Of a DNA stretch of 64,000 nt, positions 44,155-55,085 are shown piece after piece. The stretch is from contig MEHQ01001561.1 of assembly GCA_008828725.1 (NCBI GenBank), positions 361,435 to 425,434 of the forward strand, written 5' to 3'. Numbering within the stretch: position 1 is the stretch's first letter; the number at the start of each line of letters is the position of its first letter. A program made the position numbers and the translations under genes. The DNA comes from Saccharina japonica (lineage: Eukaryota > Sar > Phaeophyceae > Laminariales > Laminariaceae). The notes under the pieces are model-generated. The model did not search any database and was not told the DNA's origin. It saw only the letters and a program-made list of their open reading frames with translations.

Positions 44155-44880
44155 GGGGGAGGGGGGGGCGTACTCATTTGTTGCTTCGCCTTCGTCATTT
44201 GTCCATTGACCACGCATCCCTTTCGAGGCGGAGGAGGGGGGGGGGGTACTCATATCGTGCACGGCCGTAGTCGTATGACCATAGACCCTCGCATCCCTAC
44301 AATGCCGGGACGGAGCACGTTGGGTTTTCACCAACCAGGCAGACATTGCGGTAGGGGGGGGGGGTGTACTCATGTTGTGCACGGCCGTAGTCATATGACC
44401 ATAGACCCTCGCATCCCTACAATGCCGGGACGGAGCGCGTTGGGTTTTCACCAACCAGGCAGACATTGCTTGCACCAAGCGCGAAACGCCGTGGGGTATT
44501 GGGCGAGTCGCATGGGGGTGAGCTGCATCCTGCTAAGAACCGCCTCTGAGGCGGACTTGCATATGGACGACAGCTTCAATGAGTTCATTTAATTTCTGGT
44601 GTGGCCACTTCCGGAGGCAGCAATGGTTTTACTATGTAACTGCCTCGCGGATGCCTTACCATATTAACACTACGTGATACGACCATTCCCCTTGTGCGGA
44701 GCAAAGGTTCTCCACCCCGCACAAATGATCTACTCGACCGCCATCTTTGGTGACCGCCAAAAACAAATAACAAAAAAAACGGCACCCTGGTTGTCTAGCT
44801 CACGCAGCGAGTGGCGTGTTTTACAGCGTCGTTGCCAACCGACGCCAACCCAACCTATAAATATATCATATATTTATATG
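44155..44880 (-). mobile_element. Rep-A composite copy upstream of the hydrolase exon
   Basis: The module ATGACCATAGACCCTCGCAT occurs twice (about 44275 and 44395), each followed by poly-G and ending with the complete 5' half to about 44880. This suggests internal duplication or stacked insertions. Confidence 0.75.
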
Positions 44881-44889
44881 ACGGGGGGT

Positions 44890-45330
44890 GGGTAAGGGGG
44901 GGGGGTGGAGGGTACTTCATTGTCATGCATGGCCGTAGTCGTATGACCATAGACCCTCGCATCCCTACAATGACGGGACGGAGCACGTTGGGTTTTCACC
45001 AACCAGGCAGACATTGCTTGCAACAAGAGCGAATCACCGTGAGGTATTGGGCGGAGTGTACTTCGTTTTCATGCATGGTCGTAGTCGTATGACCATAGAC
45101 CCTCGCATCCCCTACAATACCGGGACGGAGCATGTCGGGTTTTTACCGACCAGGCAGACATTGCTAGCACCAAGCGCGAAGCGCCGTGGGGTGTTCACCG
45201 AGTCGAATGACGGGTGAGCCGCATCCTACGAAGAACCGCTTGTGAGGCGGGGGGGGGGGGGGGCGTACTCATTTGTTGCTTGCCTTAATCATTTGACCAT
45301 TGACCACGCATCCCTTTCGAGACGGAGCAT
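44890..45330 (-). mobile_element. Two further partial Rep-A copies
   Basis: The same module is repeated at about 44920-45055 and 45060-45330, with a 19-G run near 45248. With the preceding feature this forms a 1.2-kb Rep-A cluster. Confidence 0.75.
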
Positions 45331-45361
45331 GGGGAGGGGCAGAACTAAAAATAAACGAGCG

Positions 45362-45540
45362 ATGTATACCACAATATCCCGAAACGTGAGTACCGTTTGG
45401 ATTCAGTATAAATAAATAAACGGTCCTTATTGGGGGACTGTTACCACACCCCACTCTGGACCGAAATATAAGAACCGTTTGGATTCAATGTTGATAGACA
45501 AACTGGCCTTTTATTTTCGGATAGAGTGGTACTAAATAAA
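45362..45540. mobile_element. MITE family 9, copy 1
   Basis: TACCACAATATCCCGAAA at the left and CGGATAGAGTGGTAC at the right, with an inner GGACCGAAATATAAGAACCG. Cleaner copies are at 58417-58500 and 59740-59853. Confidence 0.55.
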
Positions 45541-45832
45541 TCGGTTCGTTTGTACTTCGGAGTGAAATTTAATGAGCGAAGCAAGCCCCGACCACTCCCC
45601 CCCCCTCGGTTGTTGAGGGCTGAGGGGGGCCATGTGAAGGCCAGTGGTTGGTATGATCTGCAACTCAAGCCCCAGAGACAACCGTAGCGCAGTTTTCTGG
45701 CGTGCTGACGCAACAACGACGCAACAACGAGTCCCACTTGACCTGGATGCCTCTTACGTGTTACCAGGTGCCCTGGTATATACACGACAGCAGTATGGAG
45801 CCCAATAGTCGCCGCAAATGTACGAGTACTGG

Positions 45833-45915
45833 TGTGTGTGTGTGTGTGTGTGTTCTTCACATTAAACCTTCCTTTCTACCCGTCGACATCCAGCACACCC
45901 AGTGTCCGTACTGTG
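45833..45915 (-). repeat. Repeat Z, partial copy
   Basis: A (TG)n tract then CTACCCGTCGACATCCAGCA, which is the reverse of 46985-47045 and 56775-56840. Confidence 0.6.
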
Positions 45916-45966
45916 TGCACGAGTATGAACACAGGAGTATCGTATGATAGTACTGCTGTACCAGGT

Positions 45967-46205
45967 AATGCGGTTGAAAAAAAAAATGCTGAGAGCGCCT
46001 TCGTGGCATGGGTAGGCGGAATCCGACGTAAGTCGACGAGGGAAGAAAGTGCTGAACTCTTCTCGCGATAAAAATGCAAGGCACGTACCGTACGTAGTGG
46101 GAAGGGGGGAGAAGAGCCTACTCAGTGACCCCGGGTCTGAGTTACGACTACAGAGGGAGTTAGAAAAGAATGGCGAAGATAATAAATGGGATGGACGAAA
46201 AATAA
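45967..46205 (+). mobile_element. SINE copy 4, head missing
   Basis: Starts after an A-run with GCTGAGAGCGCCTTCGTGGC and carries the full body to ATAAATGGGATGGA. The tRNA-like head is absent, like a 5'-truncated insertion. Confidence 0.75.
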
Positions 46206-46824
46206 AATAAATAGTCGTCTTGTGTATCAACCATTTTCTCGAATATGTTGACAAATTGGTAAGCAACCCTCATCCACCCCACAAAAAACACGCGCGAACG
46301 ACTTACCATTAACTGCTGCACAGAACTGGGCATCAACTACTACTTATCACAAACACGATACTATAAATCAAATACTTGGTATACGAAGAACAAGCGCGCC
46401 CGACGGGCGTGTCTGACGTACCAGGTATAAGGTATCACTTAGCTTGCAAGGTACAATGGTTGGGTTCCAACCACTCGATTTATCGTATTCACAGCTGATG
46501 TCGTTTTTTTCACAGCTGGTTTTTCAAGGGGCCGCTTCGGTCATGAACAAAAAAGAGTACTGGTACTTGTGAGTCTTTTGAAAAAAATATGTGTCGTCCT
46601 TCTTTCCTTCTTAGTCTTCCTCTGTGTACGTTGTTTTCATTTCATTTTATTTTATAGTGTCTGTCACATCTCCGGGAGGAGCACTACACTGGCTTTCTTT
46701 GTCTTTTGTTGTTATCGTTTTTGTTTGTTGATCTGTTTTTTTTTCTTCTTGTTTTTTTCATTTTTATTCTTCATTTTTTTCTTTATTTTTTCCTTTCCAC
46801 TTTTTTTTTGTTTTCTCTTTCACG
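46206..46824. other. No gene recognised
   Basis: Includes a long T-rich stretch (46690-46815) that gives a Phe/Leu-rich frame; not convincing as coding. Confidence 0.4.
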
Positions 46825-47045
46825 CAGCTGGGTTGCTAGCAGGGTAGGTCGTGCCTGTCGTATATGGCATTGCACTCTCTGCTCTGCTTACTGCATTGCA
46901 GATTGCAGCGTGGTATCTCTGTGTCGTAGTTTTGTGACCACATAACTGGCATCTCTCTCGTATGATGAAGAATCGGCACAAGACACTCTGGGTGTGTTGG
47001 ATGTCGACTGGTAGAAAGGGCGGTTTCATGTAAACACACACAGCA
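46825..47045 (+). repeat. Repeat Z, copy 1
   Basis: GGTTGCTAGCAGGGTAGGTC, TCGTATATGGCATTGCA and TGGATGTCGAC in the same order as 56630-56840. Confidence 0.75.
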
Positions 47046-47117
47046 GCAATCCTATTTATGGTACAATAACACCGTATAATCACTCCTTACCAAGCACGGC
47101 ATAGCTCCAGTTCTAAT

Positions 47118-47440
47118 AGCCGGTCGCCCCGATGGTCTAACAGGCAACCAACCACGAAGCCTGGTAGGTTGGAGGTCGAGGGTTCGAGTCTCCGTATGGA
47201 TATTTATATTCTCAAATGACACCGACTGTCGAGAGCGCATATTATAGCGTGGGTAAGCACAATTCGACGAGAGTTGAGGGAAGAAAGTGCTGAAATATTC
47301 TCGCGACAAAAAAGCAAGGCAAGAGCCGTAGTGGAGGAGGATGGAGAAGAGCCTACTTTGTGACCCCGGATCTGAGTTACGACTACGAAGGAGAGAGAAA
47401 CAAAGGGCGAGGATAATGAATGGGATGGGAAAAAAAAAGA
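47118..47440 (+). mobile_element. tRNA-headed SINE, copy 5
   Basis: Full-length forward copy. A box region GATGGTCTAACAGGCAACC; B box GAGGGTTCGAGTCTCC; body GACACCGACTGTCGAGAGCG; A-run at the end. It faces a second full copy at 47665-47985 in opposite orientation. Confidence 0.85.
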
Positions 47441-47532
47441 AGCTAAAACCTGCCCCCGACTAACGTATGGGTTGTTCTTTATAGTGTCTCTTTTAATAGA
47501 GGTGTTGCGGCGCTTGAATCCGGAAGTGACGG

Positions 47533-47656
47533 CAAGCATTGTGTTTGCATCACGAAACGAAAGTTCTCAGCAGCAAGGATTTTGATCGTTTCGGCAAGCA
47601 TTGTGTTTGCATCACGAAACGAAAGTGCTCAGCAGCAAGAATTTTGATCGTTTCGG
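47533..47656 (+). repeat. 62-bp tandem duplication
   Basis: GCAAGCATTGTGTTTGCATC through GATCGTTTCG twice, nearly identical. It lies between the two opposed SINEs. Confidence 0.85.
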
Positions 47657-47664
47657 AGCTCCTG

Positions 47665-47985
47665 TTAGGTATCCCATTTATTATCTCCGCCTTTCCTAGT
47701 CGTAACGCAGATCCGGGGTCACAAAGGAGGCTCTTCTCCCTCCTCCCCCACTACTTCTCCCTCCTCCCCCACTACGGTTCTTGCCTTGCATTTTTATCGC
47801 GAGAAGATTTCAGCACTTTCTTCCCTCGTCAACTCTCGTCGAAATGTGCTCACCCACGTTATAATAGGCGCTCTCGACAATTGGTGTCATTTTAGAATAA
47901 AAAACTCCATACGGAGACTCGAACCCTCGACCTCCAACCTAACAGGCTTCGTGGTTACCTGTTAGACCACCGGGGCGACCGGCCT
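47665..47985 (-). mobile_element. tRNA-headed SINE, copy 6
   Basis: Minus orientation, with GGAGACTCGAACCCTCGACC (B box reversed) and the head ending ACCACCGGGGCGACCGG. The body holds an extra copy of a CTTCTCCCTCCTCCCCCACT unit. Confidence 0.85.
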
Positions 47986-47989
47986 ACAC

Positions 47990-48562
47990 TCTGTTGTGGC
48001 CGCGTAGGACGCTACGGATGGTCGAACTAGAGGCCCAGGTAGGTTCTCCTAATAGTGCTCGGCGTCCTCGTCGAAAACAGTACCGGCCCTCTCCCAAGAA
48101 ACCTTTAATGGTAGGGCTCAGGCTTGACTTTCTTATTATGGGCGCGCGCGAAAGCACACTTTCTTATGCTGCGCTTTCTTGTTTTGGTCCCCGAGAAGAC
48201 GTTTTCCCTATTAATAGTACCGTACAATGAATGGTGGCTTGGGCCTAGGCCAGCCACAGGAAAGGGTCACTTTCTTTAAGCTTGTGTACTGACGAGGCTG
48301 AGAGCTTTTTCAATTTGTTCAATTTCTCAGGCTGACTTTCTTGTGGGTTCCTTTCTTATGAGCGGGCCGGTATCGTATCTGAGTTAAAACAACACCAGCA
48401 GTTGGAGAAACTGTCATTTTTCTAATTCGTCTTTTGTGTACCAGAAGTATGGGGAGTCGTTTTCAGTAAGAGGCACTTTTCGTGATGAAAAATAAGTCGT
48501 ATCGATCCGGCTCCTTACACAAAAACGTTACCCGTGACTTGCGCTCTCTAAAACTGCTCACA
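47990..48562. other. No gene recognised
   Basis: Several TTTCTTAT/TTTCTTGT words. The short frame at 47994-48230 has no motif. Confidence 0.3.
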
Positions 48563-48768
48563 GGTAGTACAGCACAGGACACCTAATAAGAAACAGTAAA
48601 TCTGATCCAGGCTGGATTTCTTATTTGAGGGAGGGTGTTTTCTACACTAATTTCAAGATAACGACTCCCGAATTTCTTATTTTCCTCTAAATATCAGCCT
48701 GGCTTTCTCATTAGCATGTTTCTTATTAGGTGTCCGGTACTGCTGTATAGTATTAATAATACCGGCCG
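48563..48768. mobile_element. MITE family 3, copy 2
   Basis: CACAGGACACCTAATAAGAA at the left, TTCTTATTAGGTGTCCGGTA at the right. An inner mirrored pair CCAGGCTGGATTTCTTATTT and ATATCAGCCTGGCTTTCT is also present. Confidence 0.8.
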
Positions 48769-48769
48769 T

Positions 48770-48960
48770 ATACAATAAGAAACCGGGACACCTATGTAGG
48801 CTAGAGTGGTCGATTTATTATTTGAGAAAGGGAGTCTTCCACACTAACAGTAGCATGATCGAATCGCTCCTGAATTTGGCAGTTCCCCGTAAATCTCAGG
48901 GGGATTTTCTCGTCCGCCTCTTCCTTACGAGAGGGCAGGTAGTGCACGTCACGAGCTAGC
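48770..48960. mobile_element. MITE family 3, degenerate copy 3
   Basis: CAATAAGAAACCGGGACACC, then TTTATTATTTGAGAAAGGGA and CTCAGGGGGATTTTCTCGTC. It abuts copy 2. Confidence 0.5.
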
Positions 48961-49100
48961 GCGATAAAGATCAAGGCACGAACCGTAGTGGGGAGGAGGG
49001 AGAAGAGCCTGCTTTGTGACCCCGGATCTGAGCTACGACTATCGAGGGAGAGGGACAGAAGTGCTTAGATAATAAATGGGGGAACGAAACAAAACAAAAA
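48957..49100 (+). mobile_element. SINE fragment
   Basis: CGCGATAAAGATCAAGGCAC through GACCCCGGATCTGAGCTACG; only the 3' body is present. Confidence 0.65.
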
Positions 49101-49737
49101 AGGCGAGGAGAGGAGAGGAGAGGGGGGAAAACAATATACGCTTCACAAGAGTGACGCACGATTGGCATCATATCGCGCCATCACACATCACGAAAACGTG
49201 GAACAGCGGTGCGAAGCCAACCATTCCCACCGCCAATGCTGCCGATTACACCAAAGCCCTTGTACCACGCCATGAATACTGCTGCTGTAGTACGAGACAG
49301 CAAATAGTGAGACAGCAAATAGTCTCTGAGAGAAAACGAAAAAAAAGAAAGAAACTGCTCAGGGACGTCGTTGCTCATGCCGGGTGCTTCCAGGATTCTA
49401 TGTTTGATGATTTGTTGTTTGCTCAGGAATCATGACGAGCAAATAGATAGCTACTTTCGGGGGAGAAACCTATTACAGCAGTACGTGGCCTCGACTTGAC
49501 ATAAGCTTCGAGGTTTCATGCCCGTCCAGCAAGGTATTCTAACTCCGGTCGCCGCGACCTGCCCCTCCCGGTTCTCAACCCGTACAGCCGTATAGTACGA
49601 GACATGTGTTATGAATTTCGAGCTAAGAAAAATTCAGGCAGATAATTTACAAATTGTTAAAAGAATTTACAGCTATTAATAAGCATTTGTGCTCAGTGCG
49701 GAACGCCAGTCAAATATATCCTGGTATATAATAGCCT

Positions 49738-49897
49738 TTAACCTTTTCAGAACTGCCAAACTTGTCCCACACTAATTCCAAGTATTTTGTCGCCCAAAAA
49801 AGGGGACCGGTTCTTAACCCTTTCAGAACTGCAAAACTTATCCCACACTAATTCCAAGTAGTTTGTCCCCCAAAACGGGGGGACCAGTTCCTAAGGC
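49738..49897 (+). mobile_element. Two TTAA mini-elements sharing one TTAA
   Basis: The first (from 49738) runs to GGACCGGTTCTTAA. The second begins at that same TTAA (49814, TTAACCCTTTCAGAACTG) and ends near 49897. The TTAA at the join corresponds to the one inside the right arm of other copies, so the second may have inserted into the first. Confidence 0.75.
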
Positions 49898-50269
49898 CAC
49901 GTTCAACGTTGATATATGACGAAAAAAACTCCACTGAAAGTTAAATCATAGCAGGCCGGCAGTATCGATAGATGTGCTACTGTTGCATCATGGACGTTTA
50001 GGCAGGCCGGACACCCAACTTCAACACCCAAGACATGCATCAAGGCTACGTATAGTTCGTGACTGGTGTTTTGGCACGTGAAGTTTGCTCTTTTAAGTAA
50101 GTGGCCTATCGAGCCACGCCCCCAACTTACTGGGGAAGGACAAAACACGTTTACTGTAAACAAAAACGAAACAAGTCGGATCAATGCCGTGACTTCATGA
50201 GCGCCGAAGTCAGCCAGTTCCTCGATCCCTTTGCCCGCTGTACAGCAGTATAGACACATATATACCGGC

Positions 50270-50490
50270 GACCGAAGTATCCCACGCAGCTTGCAAAGGT
50301 GAGTTTCGACGAAATCCTCGATCTCACTGCTGTCGTTTTTTTTTTTTCAATATATACCACATATATAATATGTATACTATGTATGATATATATACTATAT
50401 ATAATATCGAAGTATCCCACGCAGCTTGCAAAGATGAGTTTCGAAGAAATAGTCGATCTCACAGCTGTCGTTTTTTAATGTTTTTCAACA
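50270..50490 (+). repeat. MSFDE repeat, tandem pair
   Basis: GAAGTATCCCACGCAGCTTG followed by the GAGTTTCGA block occurs at 50273 and 50406, separated by an AT dinucleotide-rich stretch. Confidence 0.75.
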
Positions 50491-50640
50491 TATAATATAT
50501 CTTATAACCTATATATTCATACAAATATACAAGGGCTCCGCATGGGTGCCGGCATTCGCCGGCACCCATGCTTCGGATAGGACATATACCTGGTACATTA
50601 CTGTAGTTATTTGGTACCATCCTTGTTATTTACGACAGTG

Positions 50641-51020
50641 TGATGGCGCTCGCTCGTATTTCGATACCTGACGCCCACGTGCAGAATCAAGGCAATGTCA
50701 ATGGTTGCAGGGAGAAGGGACTGCTGCGTGCTGAAATATTCAGTTCGCAACCTCATTTCTCAGTCTCAACAGTCAGTCTCAGAAAGGCAAGCAGTCGCAT
50801 TCGGTGTTCCCTGGATAGTCTCAGTCCTCAGGATAGTTTGTGAGATTTATGACAACAACAATCTGATGGCGCTCGCTCGTGTTTTGACATCTGACACATA
50901 CTACGTGCAGAATCAAGGCAATGCCAGGTGTTATTGCAGGAAGAAGGAAACGCTACTACTGCTGTAATTGCTGATACTCAGTTCGCAACTTCATTCTCAG
51001 TCTCTGTCAGAAATGCACCA
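50641..51020 (+). repeat. Direct repeat of about 150 bp, period about 225 bp
   Basis: TGATGGCGCTCGCTCGT, CGTGCAGAATCAAGGCAATG and CAGTTCGCAAC recur in order. Both copies open with an ATG frame MALAR that then diverges. Either duplicated exons or a repeat; no domain is seen. Confidence 0.6.
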
Positions 51021-51457
51021 GTCGAGGTCCCGGTGGCGGGCTCAGTTTCAGTTTTGGCACGTGCGGCAAAAACACTCCGTGCCGAGCAAGCGGTTCCGCA
51101 TGGATATGCGAAGTCGAGGCAACGGGGGGGAAATCTCAATTCTTCTCTGACTCTCGTGTGTCTGAGCAGACTCGTATCTAGCACTGTACACTACAACAAA
51201 CAGTAGTACTGCTGTACAGCAGTACGTACTACACAACAGCACTCAGCAATACTATACACACCAGCTACTCGCTACGTCGTACATACAGTACTCGTACCTG
51301 GTACTACTCTTACGTACTGCTGTTTGTTCTTGTACGTATTACAGCCAGGCACAGCAGTAATATCTTTACGCTGAAAAATAAGCTACAGTACTGTTGTACT
51401 GAATCCACCCGAAAAAAAATCAGCCGAGTTTTCATTCATCCGTGGATCTTTGAGTTT

Positions 51458-51610
51458 TTAATTGAGGCGAGATACTTTGAGTGCAACAGCACCACGCATA
51501 CCATGCTCAGCGGCCAGTAGAGCCGAGGTATCTCCACAAGATCCACGCACTTCGAGGTCGCTGCGCTCGGCGGCGGCGCTTGAATCGAGAGTGCGCGCGG
51601 GCGGAAAGTC
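51458..51610 (-). pseudogene. Ankyrin-repeat-like fragment
   Basis: The minus-strand frame contains DLEVRGSCGDTSALLAAEHG followed by MRGAVALKVSRLN and a stop. The GDTSALLAAEHG core with the spaced G-AV-L pattern matches an ankyrin helix pair. Ankyrin repeats bind proteins, but only about one repeat is visible and the expected LLLSRGA ending is lost. It could be a terminal exon or a decayed fragment. No splice partner was placed. Confidence 0.4.
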
Positions 51611-51799
51611 ACGGGCGGACGCTGAGGGGCGCGACACTCGAGAAGAGCGGGCGAGAAAGCCAACGCGAGGCCGTCGAAACGGGTCCCGAGTGCGAGTCCG
51701 GTCTGAAGCGAAGAGAGAGCCCAAAAGGCCCCGGAGCACCACAGCGAGCATCAAGAAACGTATATATATATACACGGCAAGCACAAAGTGTGTTTACGT

Positions 51800-53140
51800 C
51801 GGGTGAAAACAAGACACCATGATGATGGTGGGAGTGGTAACCTATGGCATCGTCCTTGGGCAAAGTTAGGGTTTATCGTAAGTAAATGGTCTTTCGACCC
51901 ATCCGCCCGAGCTGTTGGGAAATAACAACAGCGCATCAAGCCGGATCAACACCGTGTCATATATACGACTATGCTATGCCTGCCGTGAACGCCAAGTGTT
52001 AAGGTCGTGCAATGTTACAAGTTACAAGATGGAAGGGAAGCAGGAATTAACGAATTCACGTTGCTGTCTTGGAGTCACAGCTTCTCTTCAGTATAGGAGA
52101 CCTCTTGAATTATATACTTATAACCTCTGATGATGTGGGAAGATAAGTCTGTGGGACAAGTCGGGAGAGGAGGAGACTGAGATTGAGATTATGGGCGAGG
52201 CTAGACGAAGCTCTGCTTGACGGCAGAGCTTCTCGCTAGTAGCCCGCTAGCCGGGTGATTACGCTAGTTCTCCCGATAACAATCCGTTAATCGGATAGCT
52301 ATATTAGCCCAACGAGCTTTCCCATGATGCTTAGCTATTCCTGGGTGATCATCTATCCTGTCCGAGAAATAATACCAATCAATCCCAATCAATCCCAAGG
52401 GGTAACATCAATCTTGTGGAATTCGAAGAGCTAAGTTTACGGGTTCTCTCGTCTTAACCTATGAGCTTACAAAGCCTCGATGATATTGGCTACCTGACCT
52501 ACCAAGGAAACTTCAGTACACGAGAATGATCTTACAGGTAGGCCACAAGGCGTTTCACCTGCACAATTATCTCTCAACCATTATATAGCCCTAGAGCACC
52601 ACATCACAATATCATATATTGCTGTGTACCAGGTATACATGAGAGCGACGAAGTCAGCCGGCTCATGGATCCCTTTAGGCTAGTCCGTTGTACAGCGCAG
52701 TACGAACATACCATACGTATGATGTGAAACAGGGGAAAACATGTACGGTACGCGCATAACTATACCATAGGTGATGTGTATAGCGTTTAAGTGTAGGTTA
52801 AGGCCAAGGACGATATTTCAGGAACATGTTGCCGAGTAGGCGCGGGTAGGCGTTTCGCCAAAATACACAAACGTCTTGGCAATAGAGTACGGTGCGATTT
52901 GCACATATATATGATATACTGTGTATTTCGAAATATCAGAAACTTTGCTGCACTTTAGAACAAGAATCTAGAGTTTTTCTGAACTGTTTTTGCACTTTTT
53001 CGGGCCCAATAGCTCGCCACCTCTCACGGGAACGCAAGTTTCCTGTCTGCATTTTTTTCGGGTACGTCAGTTTACAACAGTTTCAAATGTCCGCCTGGAC
53101 ACCAGGAAAAATTGGTGATAGCCATCTGGCATCGGTGATG
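51800..53140. other. No gene recognised
   Basis: A perfect 10-bp stem hairpin GAAGCTCTGC TTGACG GCAGAGCTTC lies near 52208-52233, followed by other short stems (GCCCGCTAGCCGGG). Otherwise featureless. Confidence 0.35.
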
Positions 53141-53141
53141 T

Positions 53142-53774
53142 GACGCATGCTACGATGGAGGTATCAAATTTGGCTGTTTTTTTTTCCCGAAATGACGGCG
53201 CTCCTTGACCCAAATCCGTCGCAATTTCGGTCTTGTGTTTACCTATTTTCTCGTTTTCTTACGTAAGGGCCCGTTTTAACGAGTATGAAATAAATTCAAT
53301 TTGGAAAAAATAAAATTCAAATTCGCTTTTCATTGGTCAACAAACGCACCAGCACCAAATATTATACCCCAAGATCCTAATCTTTGATGCTGGTGCGTGC
53401 GTTGACCAATAAAAAGCGGATTTGAATATTATTTTTTCCAAATTGAATTTATTTTGTACTCGTTAATATGGGCCCTACAAATACGCTTTTCATTGGTCAA
53501 CACACGCACCAGCACCAAAGATTAGGATCTTGGGGTATAATATTGGGTGGTGGTGCGGGTTCTGACCAATGAAAAGCGGATTTGATTTTTTTTTTTTTCC
53601 AAATTGAATTTTGTTTTTCTTCGTTAAAACGGGCCCTAAGGCCGCTGGATTGTTTATCGGGTAGCACTTTTGTTTTCCCCCGAAAATATTTTTCGGGTAA
53701 GGTATAGAGCGCCTCAAGTCACCACCCTTATAAGGCAGAAAAAACACGGTACACCTCTACCGTAGCATGCGTCA
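53142..53774 (+). mobile_element. MITE family 2, copy f, with nested element
   Basis: GACGCATGCTACGATGGAGG at the left and CCTCTACCGTAGCATGCGTC at the right. ATGT stands on both outer sides, a possible target duplication. The centre is occupied by the palindromic element at 53267-53638. Confidence 0.8.
53267..53638. mobile_element. MITE family 8, double palindrome
   Basis: Outer ends AGGGCCCGTTTTAACGAG and CGTTAAAACGGGCCCTAA. Inside are two units, each a palindrome built on CTTTTCATTGGTCAAC and GTTGACCAATAAAAAG, with the middle CCAAGATCCTAATCTTTG reversed between them. Confidence 0.8.
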
Positions 53775-53819
53775 TGTGGCCATAACACTATTAATAGACA
53801 CTCCCGCGCGTGAAATACA

Positions 53820-54040
53820 TTGCGATTATGCGAGTTAATTTTGCTGCCGGATTGCATTTTCGAGTTCACGAAAACACCTCGCGAGTCGTTTCCGGCTGCC
53901 TGCGACTGCTGTCTGGCGCGCCCGACGCCCTCACCCACCCCATCAAGAGCGTGCCTTCATTTCGCGGGCTGTGGGCCGTGGGGCACTCATGGGGAGCTGT
54001 ACGTGACTGTCTGCAAAAGTACAAAGGAATAGTCGAAGGT
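53820..54040 (+). CDS. Possible exon, unassigned
   Basis: A frame with SRVVSGCLRLLSGAPDAL and GLWAVGHSWGAVRDCLQKYK has ordinary protein composition and higher GC than its surroundings. No domain is recognised and no splice partner was found. It could be a single exon of an unrecognised gene or chance. Confidence 0.22.
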
Positions 54041-54094
54041 TACTTTTTTGTCTCGTTTTGTGCACCACCAAATATCGACAAATTTCGTCCACAT

Positions 54095-54455
54095 TTTTTT
54101 GCGCCCATGCCATTCATTTTTTTCGTCCTGCTTTTCTTTCTTCTTCCTAGTCGCACCTCAGATCCGGGATCACAAAATAGCTCTTCTCCCTCGTCCTCCA
54201 CAACGGTTCTTGCCTCGCTTTTTTATCGCGAGAAGACTTCAGCCCTTTCTTCCCTCGTCGACTTGCATCGAATTGCGCCTACCCACGCTACTATTAATAG
54301 GCGCTCTCAGCATTCGATTCCGTTTTTTAATTTATTTTAGCAAAAATAAACTCAAACGTCCTACCCACGTGAGATTCGAACCGCGGAAAACAATTTTTAG
54401 TAGCACTAGTGGATACCACTATTAATAATTAATAGACCATCGGGGCGACCGATAC
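54095..54455 (-). mobile_element. tRNA-headed SINE, copy 8 (diverged head)
   Basis: Body reversed (CTCAGATCCGGGATCACAAA, TATCGCGAGAAGACTTCAGC). The head has GTGAGATTCGAACCGCG and ends CCATCGGGGCGACCG. The anticodon-loop region carries an ATTAATAATTAATAG insertion. Confidence 0.75.
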
Positions 54456-54779
54456 TGGAGCACTTCAAAGTCGAGGCTTAGGGCTCTGTTGAGAAAGCGC
54501 GGACGGCCAATCTGAAGAGAATCACAAAGCTGCTAGGCCATGACCCAGTAGAAGGTCCAAGGGCAGCGTGCTACAACAGCGGCGGATTTGTTTCTTCCGA
54601 AAAGCATGTAGAGAATAGAGTCGGCCGAAAAGCATGTAGAGAATAAGGTCCTTCAGAGTGTTGCTCGAACATTGAAAAAAAAAACCCGATGTACATGGCA
54701 GAGCGGAAGCGCACCAACTCACAACAAACTATCGTGCTCGTTGGGGGATACTGGTGCACCCGGCAGATGCAACAGCAGA

Positions 54780-54788
54780 AGCGACAGA

Positions 54789-54819
<31 letters not shown>

Positions 54820-54832
54820 ACAGAAGCCCAAG
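54780..54832 (+). repeat. GCA (poly-Gln-type) microsatellite
   Basis: (AGC)n run with AGAAGC interruptions. Confidence 0.8.
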
Positions 54833-55085
54833 CACCCGCCTTCTGAGCAGCGGCAAAAAAACACACAAGCCTGTTACATATGCCACACTTGATAAACCCG
54901 CTACTGCTGTTCGTATATAGCCGCTGCGTATTCGCACGTATTGTATGTAAACTTGGTCCGCACAGCAGCCAGCGCACGCTGACCACGTGAGTAAGTTTAC
55001 TGGAAGCCTTTTACGGTATAGGTGCAACGTGTTTTTTTCTGAGGGAGGAGCTCTATACCTCACCCATTTTTTTTTTGGACAAAAC

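Noticed and set aside
46569..46945. Phe/Leu-rich membrane protein frame
   Set aside because: It is the reading of a T-rich stretch with no splice partner or conserved copy.
47118..47210. A true tRNA gene
   Set aside because: The A and B boxes are present, but the same sequence with a 240-bp body occurs many times in both orientations, as expected of a SINE.
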